Part shown: piece after piece, positions 31,706 to 44,480 of the stretch
How the letters are laid out: the number at the start of each line of letters is the position of its first letter
How positions within the stretch are numbered: position 1 is the first letter of the stretch
Source: Chionoecetes opilio
Lineage: Eukaryota > Arthropoda > Malacostraca > Decapoda > Majidae
Length of the DNA stretch: 64,000 nucleotides
Assembly: GCA_016584305.1 (NCBI GenBank)
Contig: JACEEZ010022506.1
Location: forward strand, 2,501-66,500
Reading direction: 5' to 3'
The notes under the pieces: model-generated
The model's database searches: none
Seen by the model: the letters and a program-made list of their open reading frames with translations, nothing else
Told to the model about the DNA's origin: nothing
Made by a program: the position numbers and the translations under genes

Positions 31706-31712
31706 ATATATA
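31623..31712. repeat. (TA)n microsatellite
   Basis: About 90 bp of TA with a few TT or AA interruptions. Confidence 0.95.
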
Positions 31713-31904
31713 CCGTATATCTTATCATATCTCGTTCCGGTGACGCCTCTAAGCGGAGGTGTTTCTGGCATTACTCAGCTAGGTGGGAGGACCTAGGGCG
31801 GTACTAATATTTTTTTTTATGTTATCATCATTGCTTCATGTCAGAGATCCATCTCTTTGTGCAGAGCGCATAACCGAGACCACCGAGAGACAGCCTGGTT
31901 GACG

Positions 31905-32760
31905 CCCAAGTCACCCAAAAATATTTTTACAAACCCGCCTTTTAATTTTTGGGGAAAAATTTTCTGGAGAATATCAAAAAAGGGTTTAATTTAGTTTCCA
32001 GAAACCCCCGGTTAAACACTTTAGCGTTCTTTCTCAGTGGGTTTAAAACCCCTTATTTTTTTTTGGGAACGAATTTACGGGAATTTCTTTTGGGAAAAAA
32101 AAAATTTGGAAACTAAAAATTCCCCCATTAATTTCCATGAAAAATTTTTTAAAAAATTTAAGGGGAAAATTTAATTTTAGCTTTTTCTTGAAAGTTTAAG
32201 GTTTTGGGGGGGGTTTTTTTTTTTTTTTGAAAATTTTGCCCTTTCTGAAAAAATTATTTTTCAAAAACATTATTAGTAATTCCCGATTTATGAAATTTTA
32301 TTAAGTTTTAGCGGGCCCCCAATTTCTTTAAAAAAAATTTTAAAGGGAAACAAATTTAAATGTTTTTTAATTCCTGAAAACACAAAATTTTAAAATTGCA
32401 AATTTAATAATATTTTTTTAAAATTTTAAATATTTTTTTTTTTTACGGTTTTTTTTTTTTTAAAAAAAAGAACAACTTTTTCCGAAAAAGTATTTTTTAT
32501 GGGGAAAACAAAAGGTGGTAATTTTGGGGGCGGACGGGGGGTATTTATTTTTGGGCCCGGGCCCCCGGCCATCTCTGGGGGCCCCGGCATAACGAGGTCA
32601 TTGTCTCGGGCGGAGGCGTACATTCCAATATCTTATCTAATCCCAAGTCCCTAAAATTGGTTTTTAAAAAAGTTTGTTTCCCTGTGCCATGATAGTGGGT
32701 AAAAAACGGTACCGTATCATCCATCTCCTTAAATCTTCTTTAACATCCCTGCTGTAATCA
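31905..32760. other. Low-quality-looking sequence, block 1
   Basis: Homopolymers of A, T, G and C are stretched almost everywhere (for example poly-A/T at 32095-32105 and 32435-32468). No gene is supported. The same texture reappears at about 35.8-57 kb. Confidence 0.6.
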
Positions 32761-32879
32761 TACCAATTTTTTCAAATTCTCACAAAAATCCTCAAAAAAA
32801 AAAAAAAAAAAAAAAATTTGGGGTCCAAATCTCTCGTGGCTTTAAAAAATAACCAAAAAATAATCCAAAAAATTTTCTT

Positions 32880-33730
32880 CTTTTTTCCTCTTATTCTTTC
32901 CCCAGGGGCTCCACACTGCTCATTTATCTCTAAAGCTGAACTTTTCCCAAATAATTTCTTATATTCCACCTGTTGAAAAGGGGTGGCTGCCCCTCCCTCC
33001 ATAATTTTAAAAAGCCCTTTTTTTATGATTATCATAGGGAAATATTTTATGGGTTTTTTGTCCTTTTTATCCTAGGAAGGTTACAGTCCTGAGGGTATTC
33101 CTATCGTTTTCAAAAAATTGCTTCTGTGCTTTCACCCTGCCTGGTCAAAGTCTTCATCTATGACTATAACTCTACCTTCCCCTTTTTGCTAAATCACGTT
33201 TGTGGAATTTTTTTAGGAAATTTTTAAAGGGAGCACGGAAATTTTCTCACATCCAACCTGTTTTCCCAAGAAAGATGAAGCTCCAATTTTTTAACTATCG
33301 TCATAGCTTTGACTTTTAACTTCTAAAGCCCTTTAATCTATACTTAATTTTCTTATGCCTATCTGCTCACAACTTTCTTTCTGTCGTCGTATGGATTTTT
33401 TTAGGATGATCCCCTGGTGACTTCTAGCTTTCCTAACTAATCTTGGTCACCCTCTTTTTTGGATTTTTGGGGAAACTTGTGCTGTTGCCCTTACATACCT
33501 AAACTTTTTTATATCTGGGATAAATTTTAATTTACAAACTACCTCGTCCCATTGATCCCTTTTATCTGTTCCCTTTTCTCAATACCCTCCTGGGGGCCGC
33601 TCCATTTCTGATGTTGTAAACGGGCATGCTACTTCTCCCCTTTTATATGACAGAGGTTTCCACAGGGGTCTGTCCTATCACCCATTTTCTTTTTTTTTCA
33701 TTTTGACTTCTAAGTCTTCTCATTGCCTTT
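32880..33730 (+). pseudogene. Jockey-like RT, copy 3, heavily corrupted
   Basis: Phrases parallel copy 1 in order. CCCAGGGGCTCCACACTGCT corresponds to the DGSTAV region. GGAAGGTTACAGTCCTGAGG corresponds to RKAYGPDG. CACATCCAACCTGTTTTCCC, AATCTTGGTCACCCTC and CACAGGGGTCTGTCCTATCA (VPQGSVLS) follow. Frames are destroyed by indels and stretched homopolymers. Confidence 0.8.
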
Positions 33731-33857
33731 CACTTTTTTGCTGATCCCTTGCCTCACCATTGGACCGTTTTGAGTACACTTGGAAATTTCCCCTCTAACA
33801 CCCCCTTCCTCTAGCTCAAGGGGGGCAGTTACTACCACATTTGTCAGTGAAAAATCC

Positions 33858-33922
33858 ATTGAGTAACGATTGAACGCGATACCACAGTGGCTCACCATGC
33901 TCTTAGCCACTGAGCCATACAG
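33858..33922 (-). repeat. tRNA-like fragment
   Basis: The minus strand reads TGGCTCAGTGGCTAAGAGCA (box-A-like), later GCGTTCAATC (box-B-like). No complete cloverleaf. Confidence 0.45.
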
Positions 33923-33973
33923 GTGTGTTGGGGTTGGTGTGGTTGTGTTGTGTACAAATGCCCCTTGTTGCAG

Positions 33974-34147
33974 GACGCGTGCCGGCGAGGCTGGTGCTGG
34001 CGGGGATGTCTATGCTGGGCTTCCTTAATCTCTACATGGTGCGGCTGAACTTGTCTGTCATCCTAGTGGCAATGGTCAGGCGAAATGCTTCTCTTGAGGC
34101 CAACACCGCGCCATGCCTCCGTCAGGTGACATCTAATGCTTCACTTG
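33974..34147 (+). CDS. Single exon of an SLC17-like (sialin/phosphate cotransporter) transporter
   Basis: 174-bp exon bounded by a splice acceptor (CCCCTTGTTGCAG, ending 33973) and a strong donor (GTGAGTA from 34148). It enters and leaves the frame after the first base of a codon, so it is phase-symmetrical. It reads RVPARLVLAGMSMLGFLNLY, MVRLNLSVILVAMV, then a polar stretch with two N-A-S sites and a Cys. SLC17 proteins start with a basic R-x-x-x-x-x-L-x-F-x-G transmembrane helix 1 containing N-x-Y-x-x-R-x-N-x-S, followed by a glycosylated loop between helices 1 and 2; every part of that is here. The product would be an organic-anion or phosphate transporter of the plasma or lysosomal membrane. 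No neighbouring exon is recognisable, so the gene is either split over long introns or is a relic. Confidence 0.72.
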
Positions 34148-34165
34148 GTGAGTACTATCTTTTTC

Positions 34166-34744
<579 letters not shown>

Positions 34745-34839
34745 ATATATTGCGAGTTATATCTATATATGCATATATATATATAATATATATTATATAT
34801 ATATATATATATAATATATGCATATATATATATATATAT

Positions 34840-34879
<40 letters not shown>

Positions 34880-34930
34880 ATATATATATAATATATTATA
34901 TATATATATATATATCATATATATATATAC
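34745..34930. repeat. TA / TATATGCA / TATCATATA microsatellite
   Basis: Imperfect TA-rich array with repeated ATATCATATA and ATATGCATAT words. Confidence 0.9.
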
Positions 34931-34978
34931 GTATATTTGATGAAATATCCGGGCGGAGGTATGCGTTCTACTGATTGC

Positions 34979-35389
34979 CCCCCCCCCCCCCCTAGTTATA
35001 ACTGTTACTCCTGTCGTTGCTAGTTACTGTTGCTCCTGCAGCTGGTGCTGTTTTATGGTTGTTGTTAATGGAATAGACACTCCACAAGACATCCACTGCT
35101 CATCACTTATGTTGAGTGTTTCATGAGAAAGTAAACGACACGGTGTGAAGGCGGGAGATCCAAGACGGCAGGCAAAGCAGGCAAACATATCAATTTACTT
35201 ACTCTATCGCATACAAGCTAGAAAATAAAAATGACTGATGAGCACTGCTGAATGAAGATAATGAATAGTGAGTGTGTTACTGTGTGGAAATGACTGTATA
35301 TCGGACATCAGTTTTGGTGGTCTGTTTTTTTCTTCTTTTTTTCTTAGAAATTTCTTTCCAAAATCAGGGTGCGTCTTCCAAGATGCAGC
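34979..35389. other. Unassigned sequence
   Basis: Begins with a run of 14 C. No gene is supported. The long open frame that starts at 35272 is discussed with the repeat at 35400. Confidence 0.4.
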
Positions 35390-35399
35390 GTCTTATAAG

Positions 35400-35715
35400 C
35401 CGTAAAATATTGTACCAGCCAGAGTCGGATGTCTGTTGGAAGGACATACTACTGACGGGATTTCAAAAGGTAATTGTGGCCCAGGGCAATGTGAAGGCTG
35501 TCAGATCTGGCGTTATTCCTATGGAAGCATCACCTAGCTCCAGCTCACGGCCACATTGCAAGTCTCTGTCGACAGGGCCTGATCTACTCCCCTTGACCAG
35601 GACTGCCCCTTCAGGAATCCCCCTCAGAATACCTCAACAGCAAGAAAAAATAAAGAGAAGAACGAAGATAAGAAGGATTGAAGAAGCACGAAGACCCCCC
35701 CCCCCCCCCATGACA
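35400..35715 (+). repeat. Repeated segment, clean copy
   Basis: Phrases from AGGACATACTACTGACGGGA through CTATGGAAGCATCACCTAGC and AATACCTCAACAGCAAGAAA to a run of C and CATGACAC recur in the same order at 38170-38470. An open frame (35272-36135) covers it but has no recognisable domain, and its second half lies in homopolymer-stretched sequence. I describe it as a repeat rather than a gene. Confidence 0.75.
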
Positions 35716-35769
35716 CTGATGCCAGCGGTAAAGATGGTCCAGCAGTCCAGTTTCCCCTTGAAAGTCAAA

Positions 35770-38160
35770 CCTTTCAACAAAAAAAATTGGGGAAGGCCCA
35801 AAAGCCCAAATCAGGGGACTCACGAAACCCTTTCCAAAGAGTTAAAGCCTGCCCCAAACGAAGCCCCCCCGGGGCCCCAAGGGTTAAGATTCAAAATTGG
35901 GGAAATAAATCCAAAAGGGGGAAAAAGCTTTTGTAATGAAGAAAAGCCCCCGGAAACCCGAAAAATTGGGCTAACTCTTTGGCCAGGTCATTTAACCCCG
36001 CCGTTTTGGGAAAATTTCCGGGGGTTAGCGACGGTTCGAATACTCGGGGGGGGAATAGAAAAAAAAATTTTTTTATTTCCAAATTTTAAAATTTACCACC
36101 CCGGGTCCGATGCCCTGGGGCAGTGGCGTAGCTAGGAAATTTGGTGTTGGATGGGCCCTGGGGGGGCACCCTGACTATGGGGGGGCATAGAGGGACTAAA
36201 CAACCCCATACAGTTGAGGATTTTGGGGGGAAATGGGGACTTATTTTTCACTTACAGTGCCAAAAACCCCCCCCCCCCTCATTTTTGCATTCCCCCCAAA
36301 ATATCAAGATTTTCCTGTTCGTATGGATTTGGAAGGTTATTAGATTTTTATTCTAGGAGTGTGTGTTGATACTGTGGGTTTATCATCCATTTTCGGGGAT
36401 GGAAAAACAAAATAAAGCAGCCGTGAAAAAAAATAAAATTTCTTTATATTACCCTTAAAAAAATAGAAAAAACCCAAAATTTGGGATACTGCAAAAAAAA
36501 AAAAATGCTAAATTTTTAAAAAGGCAGCAGGCAAATAAAAAAAAAATTTTTCCACTGAGAAAAGTAAAAAATACCTATTTAAACAAAATTTCTTCTGTTC
36601 TTGGGGTTCTCAGAAAACTTATCAACAAATTCTTCTAACCCAAGGTTTTTAACTCCCCCTGCTTTAAATTGACAACACAGCAAGATTCCCTAACCCTTCA
36701 TTCCCCTTTGGGTATTTCTCAGGTAGTTTTGTTTTAATTTTTCAGAGCGGGAAAAGTTTCCCCTCTGCTGCAGCTGATGACACAGGTAATACTACATAAT
36801 TTTAGCCAGTCTGTAGAACTCAGGAAATGCCTTTTTCCATATGGACCAAGAATTCCCCAAAAATCTAACAGTGATTTGGGCTTTTCTTGCCCACTTACAC
36901 CCCTTTATAGGCTTTCAACATGCTTTTTTTACAGAGTGCAGCTCAGGGTTTAAAGGGATCTTCCCATTGCAAAAATGCATGAAAAAAGCCCCCGACTTTT
37001 CTCAAAAGATAAAACCCCTTTACTTTGGGATTCATGCCTGTAATGTTTCAAAATTTCACATTTTCATTATTGAACCCCTTTGGTCATTTCGGGTTAACAT
37101 TTTATTTTAAATGGGATAGAAGAATTTTAATTCGTTTTGAACCCTTTAAACACGGGAAATCAGAGTGGGTGCTCCCTGACTTTTTTTCCAATTTATAATC
37201 AAAACCAAAAAACCCTGCAATTTTGTAGACAGTTTCCGTTTCCTTGGGTTGATTACACTTTCAAAACACTCTGAATTCAAAACCATGAGCTGCTAGTTTT
37301 TTCTAAAAAACTTATCCCACAAGCTCAAAAAGGCTTATTCGGGAACCGCTTTCTTAAAGGGGGGTTTCTTACATTTTCCCTTTTAATTCTACAGTTTTTT
37401 ACCATGTAAGATTGGCGATTGTAGAAAATTTGAAAAATGTTTTTATCCAAAACCAAAGGGAATTGTGTCTAATGGCTATTTTTCATAGAAAACCCAGATC
37501 ATTTATTTAAAAAGCCTCTTGCATAAATACTCTATCAGCAGGGAAAGGAAATTTGATAAACTTTCTAGAAAAAGGGCCAAAAAGGGCCCTTTCCCGTCTC
37601 TCTTTCCCTTTACTTTGCAAGTTCCCCCCTTTGCAAGCCCATCTGGTATCGGGAAAGTCGTTTGCAGCCTCAAATTTTCTCATTGAAAAACTTTTCCCTT
37701 TTTGCACATCCAAACCATTTTGCAGGGACATAAGTTTCCACGATGAATACATACATTTTTTCCCAACTGAAAACACTGGGGCCAGTAAAGGGAGGGAACA
37801 CTACCAATTAAGTCCCAAACCCACAAGGTTTTTATAGAAAATTTTAAAGGGGGAACTGGTGAAAATTTATTTTATTTTCTTTGCTATTAAAAGTGATCAA
37901 TAGAAAGTATATTAATTTTAAAAATCACCCCAAGGCAGGTTTCTTTCTTTAAAGCGAGGAAAAATATTTATTGTATTTGAGGTCGGGGGTAAGTTCATTA
38001 GAAATTATTTATAATCTCCTGCATGCTCCCTAAAGCCCCTCCCTTTAAGGGGAACACGGCTCCCAACCACACGGCAGCCGTGGCCAGGGGGGTGGGCCCC
38101 GGGGCGGGCACCGGCTTCTCGTGGGGGGGCCCGTGCCCCCCGGCCCCCCGTAGCTAGGGC
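35770..38160. other. Low-quality-looking sequence, block 2 start
   Basis: From about 35770 homopolymers are stretched and indels frequent. At 36121 the phrase CAGTGGCGTAGCTAGG appears, and GTAGCTAGG recurs near 38149. This word resembles a transposon end, and the two may mark one element in two copies. No coding region is supported. Confidence 0.5.
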
Positions 38161-38470
38161 CCTGGTCTTTTTGGAAAAGGACATACTGAGGGGATTTAAA
38201 AGGAAATTTTGGGGGCCCAGGGAAATTTTTAAGGCTGTAAAGATCGGGCGTTTTTTCCTATGGAAGCATCCCCTAGCTCCATTCAGGCCCACTTTGCAAG
38301 TCTTTTTCGCCAGACCCCTACCCCTTTTCCCCTTGACCAAGACGGGCCCCTTCAAGAATCCCCCTCAAATACCCCCAACGGGCAAGAAAGAGTAAAGAGA
38401 AGAAAGAAAAAAGAAAAGGGAAAAAAAAAAGGGCACGAAACCCCCCCCCCCCCCCCCCCCCATGACACGG
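38160..38470 (+). repeat. Repeated segment, noisy copy
   Basis: Second copy of 35440-35715 with runs lengthened (for example a C run of about 20 at 38441-38461 versus about 14) and scattered substitutions. Confidence 0.75.
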
Positions 38471-39430
38471 GGCTTGTTTTTACCTTAGGGTATTTTGTGG
38501 GAAATTTAAATACTAAATTTGGGGAGGGGTAACTGGGGGTTATTTTTTAAAAAGGTTTGCGGGAAACCAGTTTACAAGAAGGGAAGGGAGGGCTGCCGAC
38601 AGGGTTTTGGCCCTACCCGGGGCCCTTGGCAGCCCCCAAAAAAGCGGGAACCTGCTTGAACTGTCCTCGAAAATAGCCTGGGGCGGGGATACTCTAGACC
38701 CCAAAAAGAAAGGGAAAGGGGGTTCCCAAATTTTATCCAACGCTCCCCACGAACGTCCCAAAAATCCCCCAAATTTCCCTGCAATAATAAAAGGATAATA
38801 GTTTCCCCCTGGTAGATACTTCATTTTTTTGTTTAACCACTTCAAAAGGATTGTTGTCCCATGTTTTTGGGAAAAAAAACCCCCAAAAATTTTTCATTTT
38901 TTCACACAGGGAAAGTGATTTTTATCTTTTCCACTTGCAAAAATGTATGAAAAAACTCTCATGCCTACTTCAAAATTCCTAAAAATAAATAATGATTTTG
39001 TTTTACAAATTATTTGTATGCTGAAAAAATTAATTGCCTATTAATGAGCGAGGGGACCCCGGGAAACTCTCATTCGGGAAAGGGGGGGGCATTAACTCGC
39101 CCTCCTTTTCATAAAAAACGCACCCATTTTTGCTGGTTCCCATGTTGCGCCCTTCCCCTATCCGGAAAGGTGGGGGACAGGGAGGGGAAAGGAAACGCCC
39201 TATCAGGAAAGGGTTAACATTGCTTTTGTTAAAAAAAAAAAATTGAATGCTCTCTAATTCATAAGTGTTGGAAAAATAAATCCCAACTGGCCCTTTCACA
39301 GGAAGGGAGAGGGCGGGAAAAGCGAGACGGTCCCGGGGATTCGTTTTGGGCGGGCTTCTACTATGGGTACGCCACATAAAAGGGTACTGTCCCACTATTT
39401 AAAAACAAATTTTAAAACCAATACCCACAC
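38471..39430. other. Unassigned noisy sequence
   Basis: No supportable gene. Overlapping open frames on both strands have skewed composition and no domain. Confidence 0.45.
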
Positions 39431-40065
39431 AAACAAAATATATATATTATAAAATATATTTTATATTTTTTATATATATTATATTAATATATATATATAT
39501 ATAAAAATATATATATATATAAATATTATTTTAAATATAAAATTAATAAATATAAATATATAAATTATATTATAAAAATATATATATATTTTAAAATATA
39601 TTTTAATATTAAATATATATATTTTAAAAAATATATTATATATAAAAATAAATATATATATAAAATATATATAATATATAAATTTTATATATTTTTATAA
39701 AATTTTAATATTTTATATAAGAAAAATTAAAATATAAAATTCTATATAAATATATATATATTATATATATATTATATTATAAATTTTATAAATATTATAA
39801 AATTATATATATATAAATATTATATATATATATATAAAAAAAAAAAAAAAATTTAAAATTTTTATTTATATATAAAAATATAATATATAATATATATTAT
39901 CTATATTAATTAATATATTTTAAAAATAATATATATTTTTAAAAAAATAATTTTATATTTTAAAAATATATATATTATTATATTTTATATATATAAAATA
40001 TATAATATATATATAATTTTATTTTATTATACTGTATTATATTTTACTGTATAAAATATTTTTAA
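39430..40065. repeat. AT-only low-complexity tract
   Basis: More than 600 bp almost entirely A and T, a degenerate TA array. Confidence 0.92.
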
Positions 40066-40600
40066 AGGGGTTTTCCCAAAAAAATGAAAGTTTTGAAATT
40101 TTACCCCGTTTCAGTTTTTATTTCCGGTTCTCTCATAGTAAAACAGTATTGCGTTGAAAATTTTGGGAATTTTTCAGGATTTTTCAAATTTTTCCATTTT
40201 TTTTCTCCCCAGGTTATAAAACATGGCAACAAGAGGCGTTTAGAAATTCTTTGGCTGATCGACAAGGCCCCTTTCGTTTAAAACCCACCGGGCCCCGGTC
40301 CCATCGAAGGAGCAGGACCTCCTCCGCTACTACCCCCCACCCCCCGGGGAGAGGGGGAAAGACGGCGGGGCGGGACGGGAAAGGCGGGGGTGGAGGGGGT
40401 TCCCCCTTTGGTCGCGCCCCGGGGATTCGCAAAACCTACAGTAATAAAGCTGGCACGATGTTTAAAAAAAGTTTGGTTTTTTTAAAAAAGGGGCCGTAAA
40501 AATGACCTCAAGAAAAAACAAGAAAAAAGACAGGCCGAAAATCGTATGGATGAGGAAAATTTTAAAAGGGGGGAAACCTTTCCAAAAAATCTTTGACCTC
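40066..40600. other. Unassigned noisy sequence
   Basis: No supportable gene. Confidence 0.4.
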
Positions 40601-43600
40601 GCACCCCCTCCTCTCCCCAAACGGGCAGACGTGAAGGACGGGACAAGATTTTTTTTTTTTTCCTTTACGGAGTCAGAAAAGAAGAAAAGGGGGGAATCAT
40701 CCATGGTTAAAATGGACCCTCCCCCAATAACTACGTCACGGTTTTTTTTTAAAAATCGGTGAAAATTGGGGGGGATAAGGCGGGGTCGCCGCGGGGGGGA
40801 CCTAGGGGGGGGGAAAAACTACGGCAAAGGAAAATTTCGCCTTTTTTCCCGCGAAATTGATACCCAGGTGTATTTTTCTGGCTTTTTCTCGGGACAACAC
40901 TATAGAGAAGACCTGAGGTTGGCGATTTTGGCAGGGGTTTCCCAAAAACCAAAGGAAAACAGTCATAACAGGGGCCTCGTAAAAAGGGGGTAAGCACTGG
41001 GTGGGTTTACTTTAATGTGTCCCTACCACTTGCTTACTTTTTAAATTGAGACTCTCTGTGACTGTTTTCCGGGTTTTAAACCCTTCGCACATCAATAATC
41101 CCTTTAAAGGTCTTCTCTTTTTTGTCGGGCGACCGGAAATTTTGGGCACCGGGGAAATTCAATTTGGGCCCAAAAAAACCCAAATTTTTTTTTCATCGCC
41201 CCGTAGTTCCCCCTTTGGGAGGCTGTACATTTTCCCAGGGGTTTGTAGTATTAAAACCCTTTTTAAATTTGGAGTTCCTTTTGTTGTCTTTCCTCATAAT
41301 AAGTAGTGCTCCTCATGGTTTTAAGTGTTATTTGACGACCCAAAAATTACTCTTGGGGGTTGTCCCCAACACCCCAAACCCTTTTGTTTTTGATTTATTT
41401 TTTACTCCATCCCATAAACAATTGCAAAAAACCCCGGTAAACTTTTACCCATCCTTCCCCTCCTGGTCCCTGCAGGGGGTTATGGTCGTCTACCGATATT
41501 TTTGTCCCTACAAAAAATGGGGGAAAAACCCTCGTCGACAGTAATGGTTGGGTTTGGTATCCTTTTAATTTCCCCCACATGCCTTTCCCCCCACACCATG
41601 GGAAGCCTTTTCGCCCACAGGTCATTTCGCCCACACTAGGGGAAGCTATTAGACTAAAAGGGTTTAAGTTTTTTGGGTTTAGTGTGTCGAAAACCCCCCA
41701 ACCCCCCCGCTAGGGGGTTTTGGTTAGATTTTTTTTGGGTTGGGGTTTGGGTGGGTTTTAGATTTGGGTTTTTTTAGGTTAGATTTGGTTGGGTTTAGGT
41801 TAGATTAGATTTGGTTAGGTTAGGATATTTTAGATTGGTTAGGTTGGGTTTAGCTTGGTTAGGTTAGGCATATCGGTGGGTAAAAGCCCCTGCTAGGTGG
41901 GTTTTAATTTTTTGGTTGGGTTTTGGGTTTATTTTGGTTAGGAAATTTTTTCGTCATTTCGCCCACAAAAACATTTCTTTCCCCCATTAAGTAAATTCGC
42001 CCACATATAAGGGGAAATTTTCGCCCACCTAAAGTAAATTCCCCCCAAAACGACCCCTGTCAGGGAAAGTCATGAAACTATATTTCCTTGGCAGAAATGG
42101 AAAGAACCCCAGTAACCTTGGGCAAAATTGACGGAAAATTTCTAGTGTTTGCCCCTACTCTCCCACCCCCCCAAAACAATTTTGGGGGACCTGGGGGTGG
42201 GGGGTTTTTTTCGGGTGGGGAAAAAATTTAAAGGGCGTGGAAAAAACACGAAAATTAAAAGGTTTTTTTTAGGGGCCCGGGGGAAAATTTTCCCTAAATC
42301 TAGGGAAATTTTCCTTATATCTAGAGAAAAATTCCCTTTAACCCAAAAAAAAACCTAACCAAAAAAAAAATTTAAACCCTACCCTAGCAGGGGGTTTTAC
42401 CCCCCCGAAAACCAAACCTAACCAAATCTAACCTAACCTAACCAAACCCTAACCTTCCAAACCCCCAACCAAATCTAATCTCCCAAACCCAAACCAAAAT
42501 TCAAAATAGGTTGGGATGGTTAGTTTTATTTAAGGTTGGGTTTACCCTTGGGTTTTAGTTTTGGTTAGGTTTTTTATCGGTGGGTAAAAGCCCCCTGCTA
42601 GGGTAGGTTAATTTTGGGGGTTAGGTTAGGTTTTTTTGGGGTTAGGAAATTTTTTTCTAGATAAAAGGGAAATTACCCAAATCTAAAAATTTTTACCCCC
42701 CCTACAAAAACTTTAATTAGGGGTTTTTCCGACGCATAATTTTTTTTCCCCACCCAAAAAAAACCCCCCGCATTCCCACAGGTCCCCAAACTTGTTTGGG
42801 GGAGGTGGGGAGAAAGGGGCCCAAACACTAAAAATTTCCCGTCTTTTCCCCCAAAGGTTCGGGGGTTTTCATTCCATTTTGCAAGGGGAAGTATAGTTAC
42901 AGGGACTCCGTAAATGGACGTGTGGCGAATTGACTTTAGAGGGGGCGAATTAACCTTATTTGGCAAATTTGACTTATTTTTGGGGGACAAAAATGTCTTG
43001 GGGGCAAAAATGACAAAAATTAAACCAAACCCAAAAAAAACCAAAACCTAAAAAAATTAACCTACCCTACCCGGGGGGTTTGCCCAACCGATATCCCTAA
43101 CCAAACCCAAAATCTAACCTAAGCTAACCAAAACCAAACCCAAAATCAAACCTATCCAACCCAAAAATCTAATCTAACCTAACCAAACCCAAAAATCTAA
43201 CCTAAATCCCCAAAATCTAACCTACCCAAAACCAACCCTAAAAAAATCTAACCAAAACCTCCTAGGGGGGTTTTGGGGGGTTTCTGGGACCCCCTAAACA
43301 AATAAAACCAAACCCTTTCCTAGCTCCTTTATAACCTCCATAGTGTGGGCCGAAATGCCCTTTGGGCAAAAATTACTCTTAGTGGGGCGAAATGGCTGTG
43401 GGCAAAATAACCGTTTCCCAAAACCAACCTTTTACTGTCGGCGAGTTCCCCGTTTTGGTGTAGGGAAAAAACTATGGGTAGACGCCTTTACCATGCGGTT
43501 TTCCCTGAGGCAAGGATGGGTAATGTCACCGTGGTTTTTGAAAATTTTTTTAGGAGGGGAGAAATAAGATAAATCAAAGAAAAGGGTTTTGGTGTTTTGG

Positions 43601-44300
43601 GTACGACTAAAAGGGGATTCTTTTGGCTCGCAATTAACATTTAAAAACCCGGGAATGTAGCACTACTTATTATGAGGAAAGACAAAAAAAGGGAAACCCA
43701 ATTAAAAGGGTTTTTTAAAAATACTATCATAACCTGAATATGTACAGCCTACAAAGAGAAGACTACGACGATAAAAAAAATTTTCGAGTTGTTTTGGGGA
43801 GTTTGATTTTCCAGGTGCTATTTTCCGGCCCCGCTGACAACATAGAAAAACCCTGGGGTTTATGGTTGATGTGCGAAGGCTTTTAAACCCAAAAAAACAG
43901 TCAAGCAGATTTCTCTTTAAAAGAAGTAAGCAAGGGGTAGAAAACACTTTACGTACCAACCAGTTGTTTTCCCTTTGGGGGACGAGGCTCGTTAGGACTC
44001 TCTTTTTTTGGGTTTAGGGGCCTCTGCACATCGCCATTACCTCGGGGCTTCTCTATAGTGTTTTCAGCGAAAACAGGGCACAGTAATATAGCCCTTTTAA
44101 TTAAATTTTCCCGGGGAAAAAATTAAGTCGAAATTCTTCCATCCCCGATTTTTCCTTTCGTAGGTCCACCCCGGCGACCCCGCCTTATCCCCACAATGCA
44201 CCGATGAAAAAAAAAAACCGTTGACGTAGTTTTCTGGGCCCATTGACCTCGGGACGCGAAAAAGGTGGAGAACGGTCGAGCCCCGGAATCGACTCAAGCG
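40600..44300. repeat. Large inverted repeat, about 3.7 kb, centred near 42.5 kb
   Basis: Matching inverted landmarks run from the outer ends to the centre. ACTACGTCACGG (40730) pairs with its counterpart at 44222. GGATAAGGCGGGGTCGCCG (40774) pairs with 44170. AACACTATAGAGAAG (40896) pairs with 44050. GGCTGTACAT (41220) pairs with 43740. CGCCCACACTA (41629) pairs with 43340. TCTAGTGTTTG (42141) pairs with 42825. Arms differ by many indels. I see no gene in it. Confidence 0.85.
41640..43320. repeat. TTAGG-like degenerate arrays in alternating orientation
   Basis: GGTTAG-type words on the plus strand at about 41690-41945 and 42500-42650; CCTAAC-type words at about 42340-42490 and 43025-43270. 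The alternation follows from the surrounding inverted repeat. A phrase GTGGGTAAAAGCCCC(C)TGCT lies at about 41876 and 42577. Confidence 0.75.
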
Positions 44301-44480
44301 GCTTGGGGAAAACTTTGGAAGCCCCGCGCCCAATTCCCCGGCTGAGTAAAAGGGGGCGGAAACCCCAAACCCAAAGCATAGCAGCACAGCGCCTGTGTCG
44401 ACACGTCATCCCCGGGGTCGGGGGATCCCAAGCTAGGGGAAAAAACTCAAACGTCGCCATCGATCTCCGTGGGGGATCTT
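44301..44480. other. Unassigned noisy sequence
   Basis: No gene supported. Confidence 0.35.

Noticed and set aside
35272..36135. 287-codon frame with a hydrophobic start resembling a signal peptide
   Set aside because: Covers a segment repeated at 38.2 kb, its second half lies in homopolymer-stretched sequence, and no domain is present.
41690..43270. True telomere
   Set aside because: Repeats are short, degenerate, in both orientations and flanked by other sequence on both sides.
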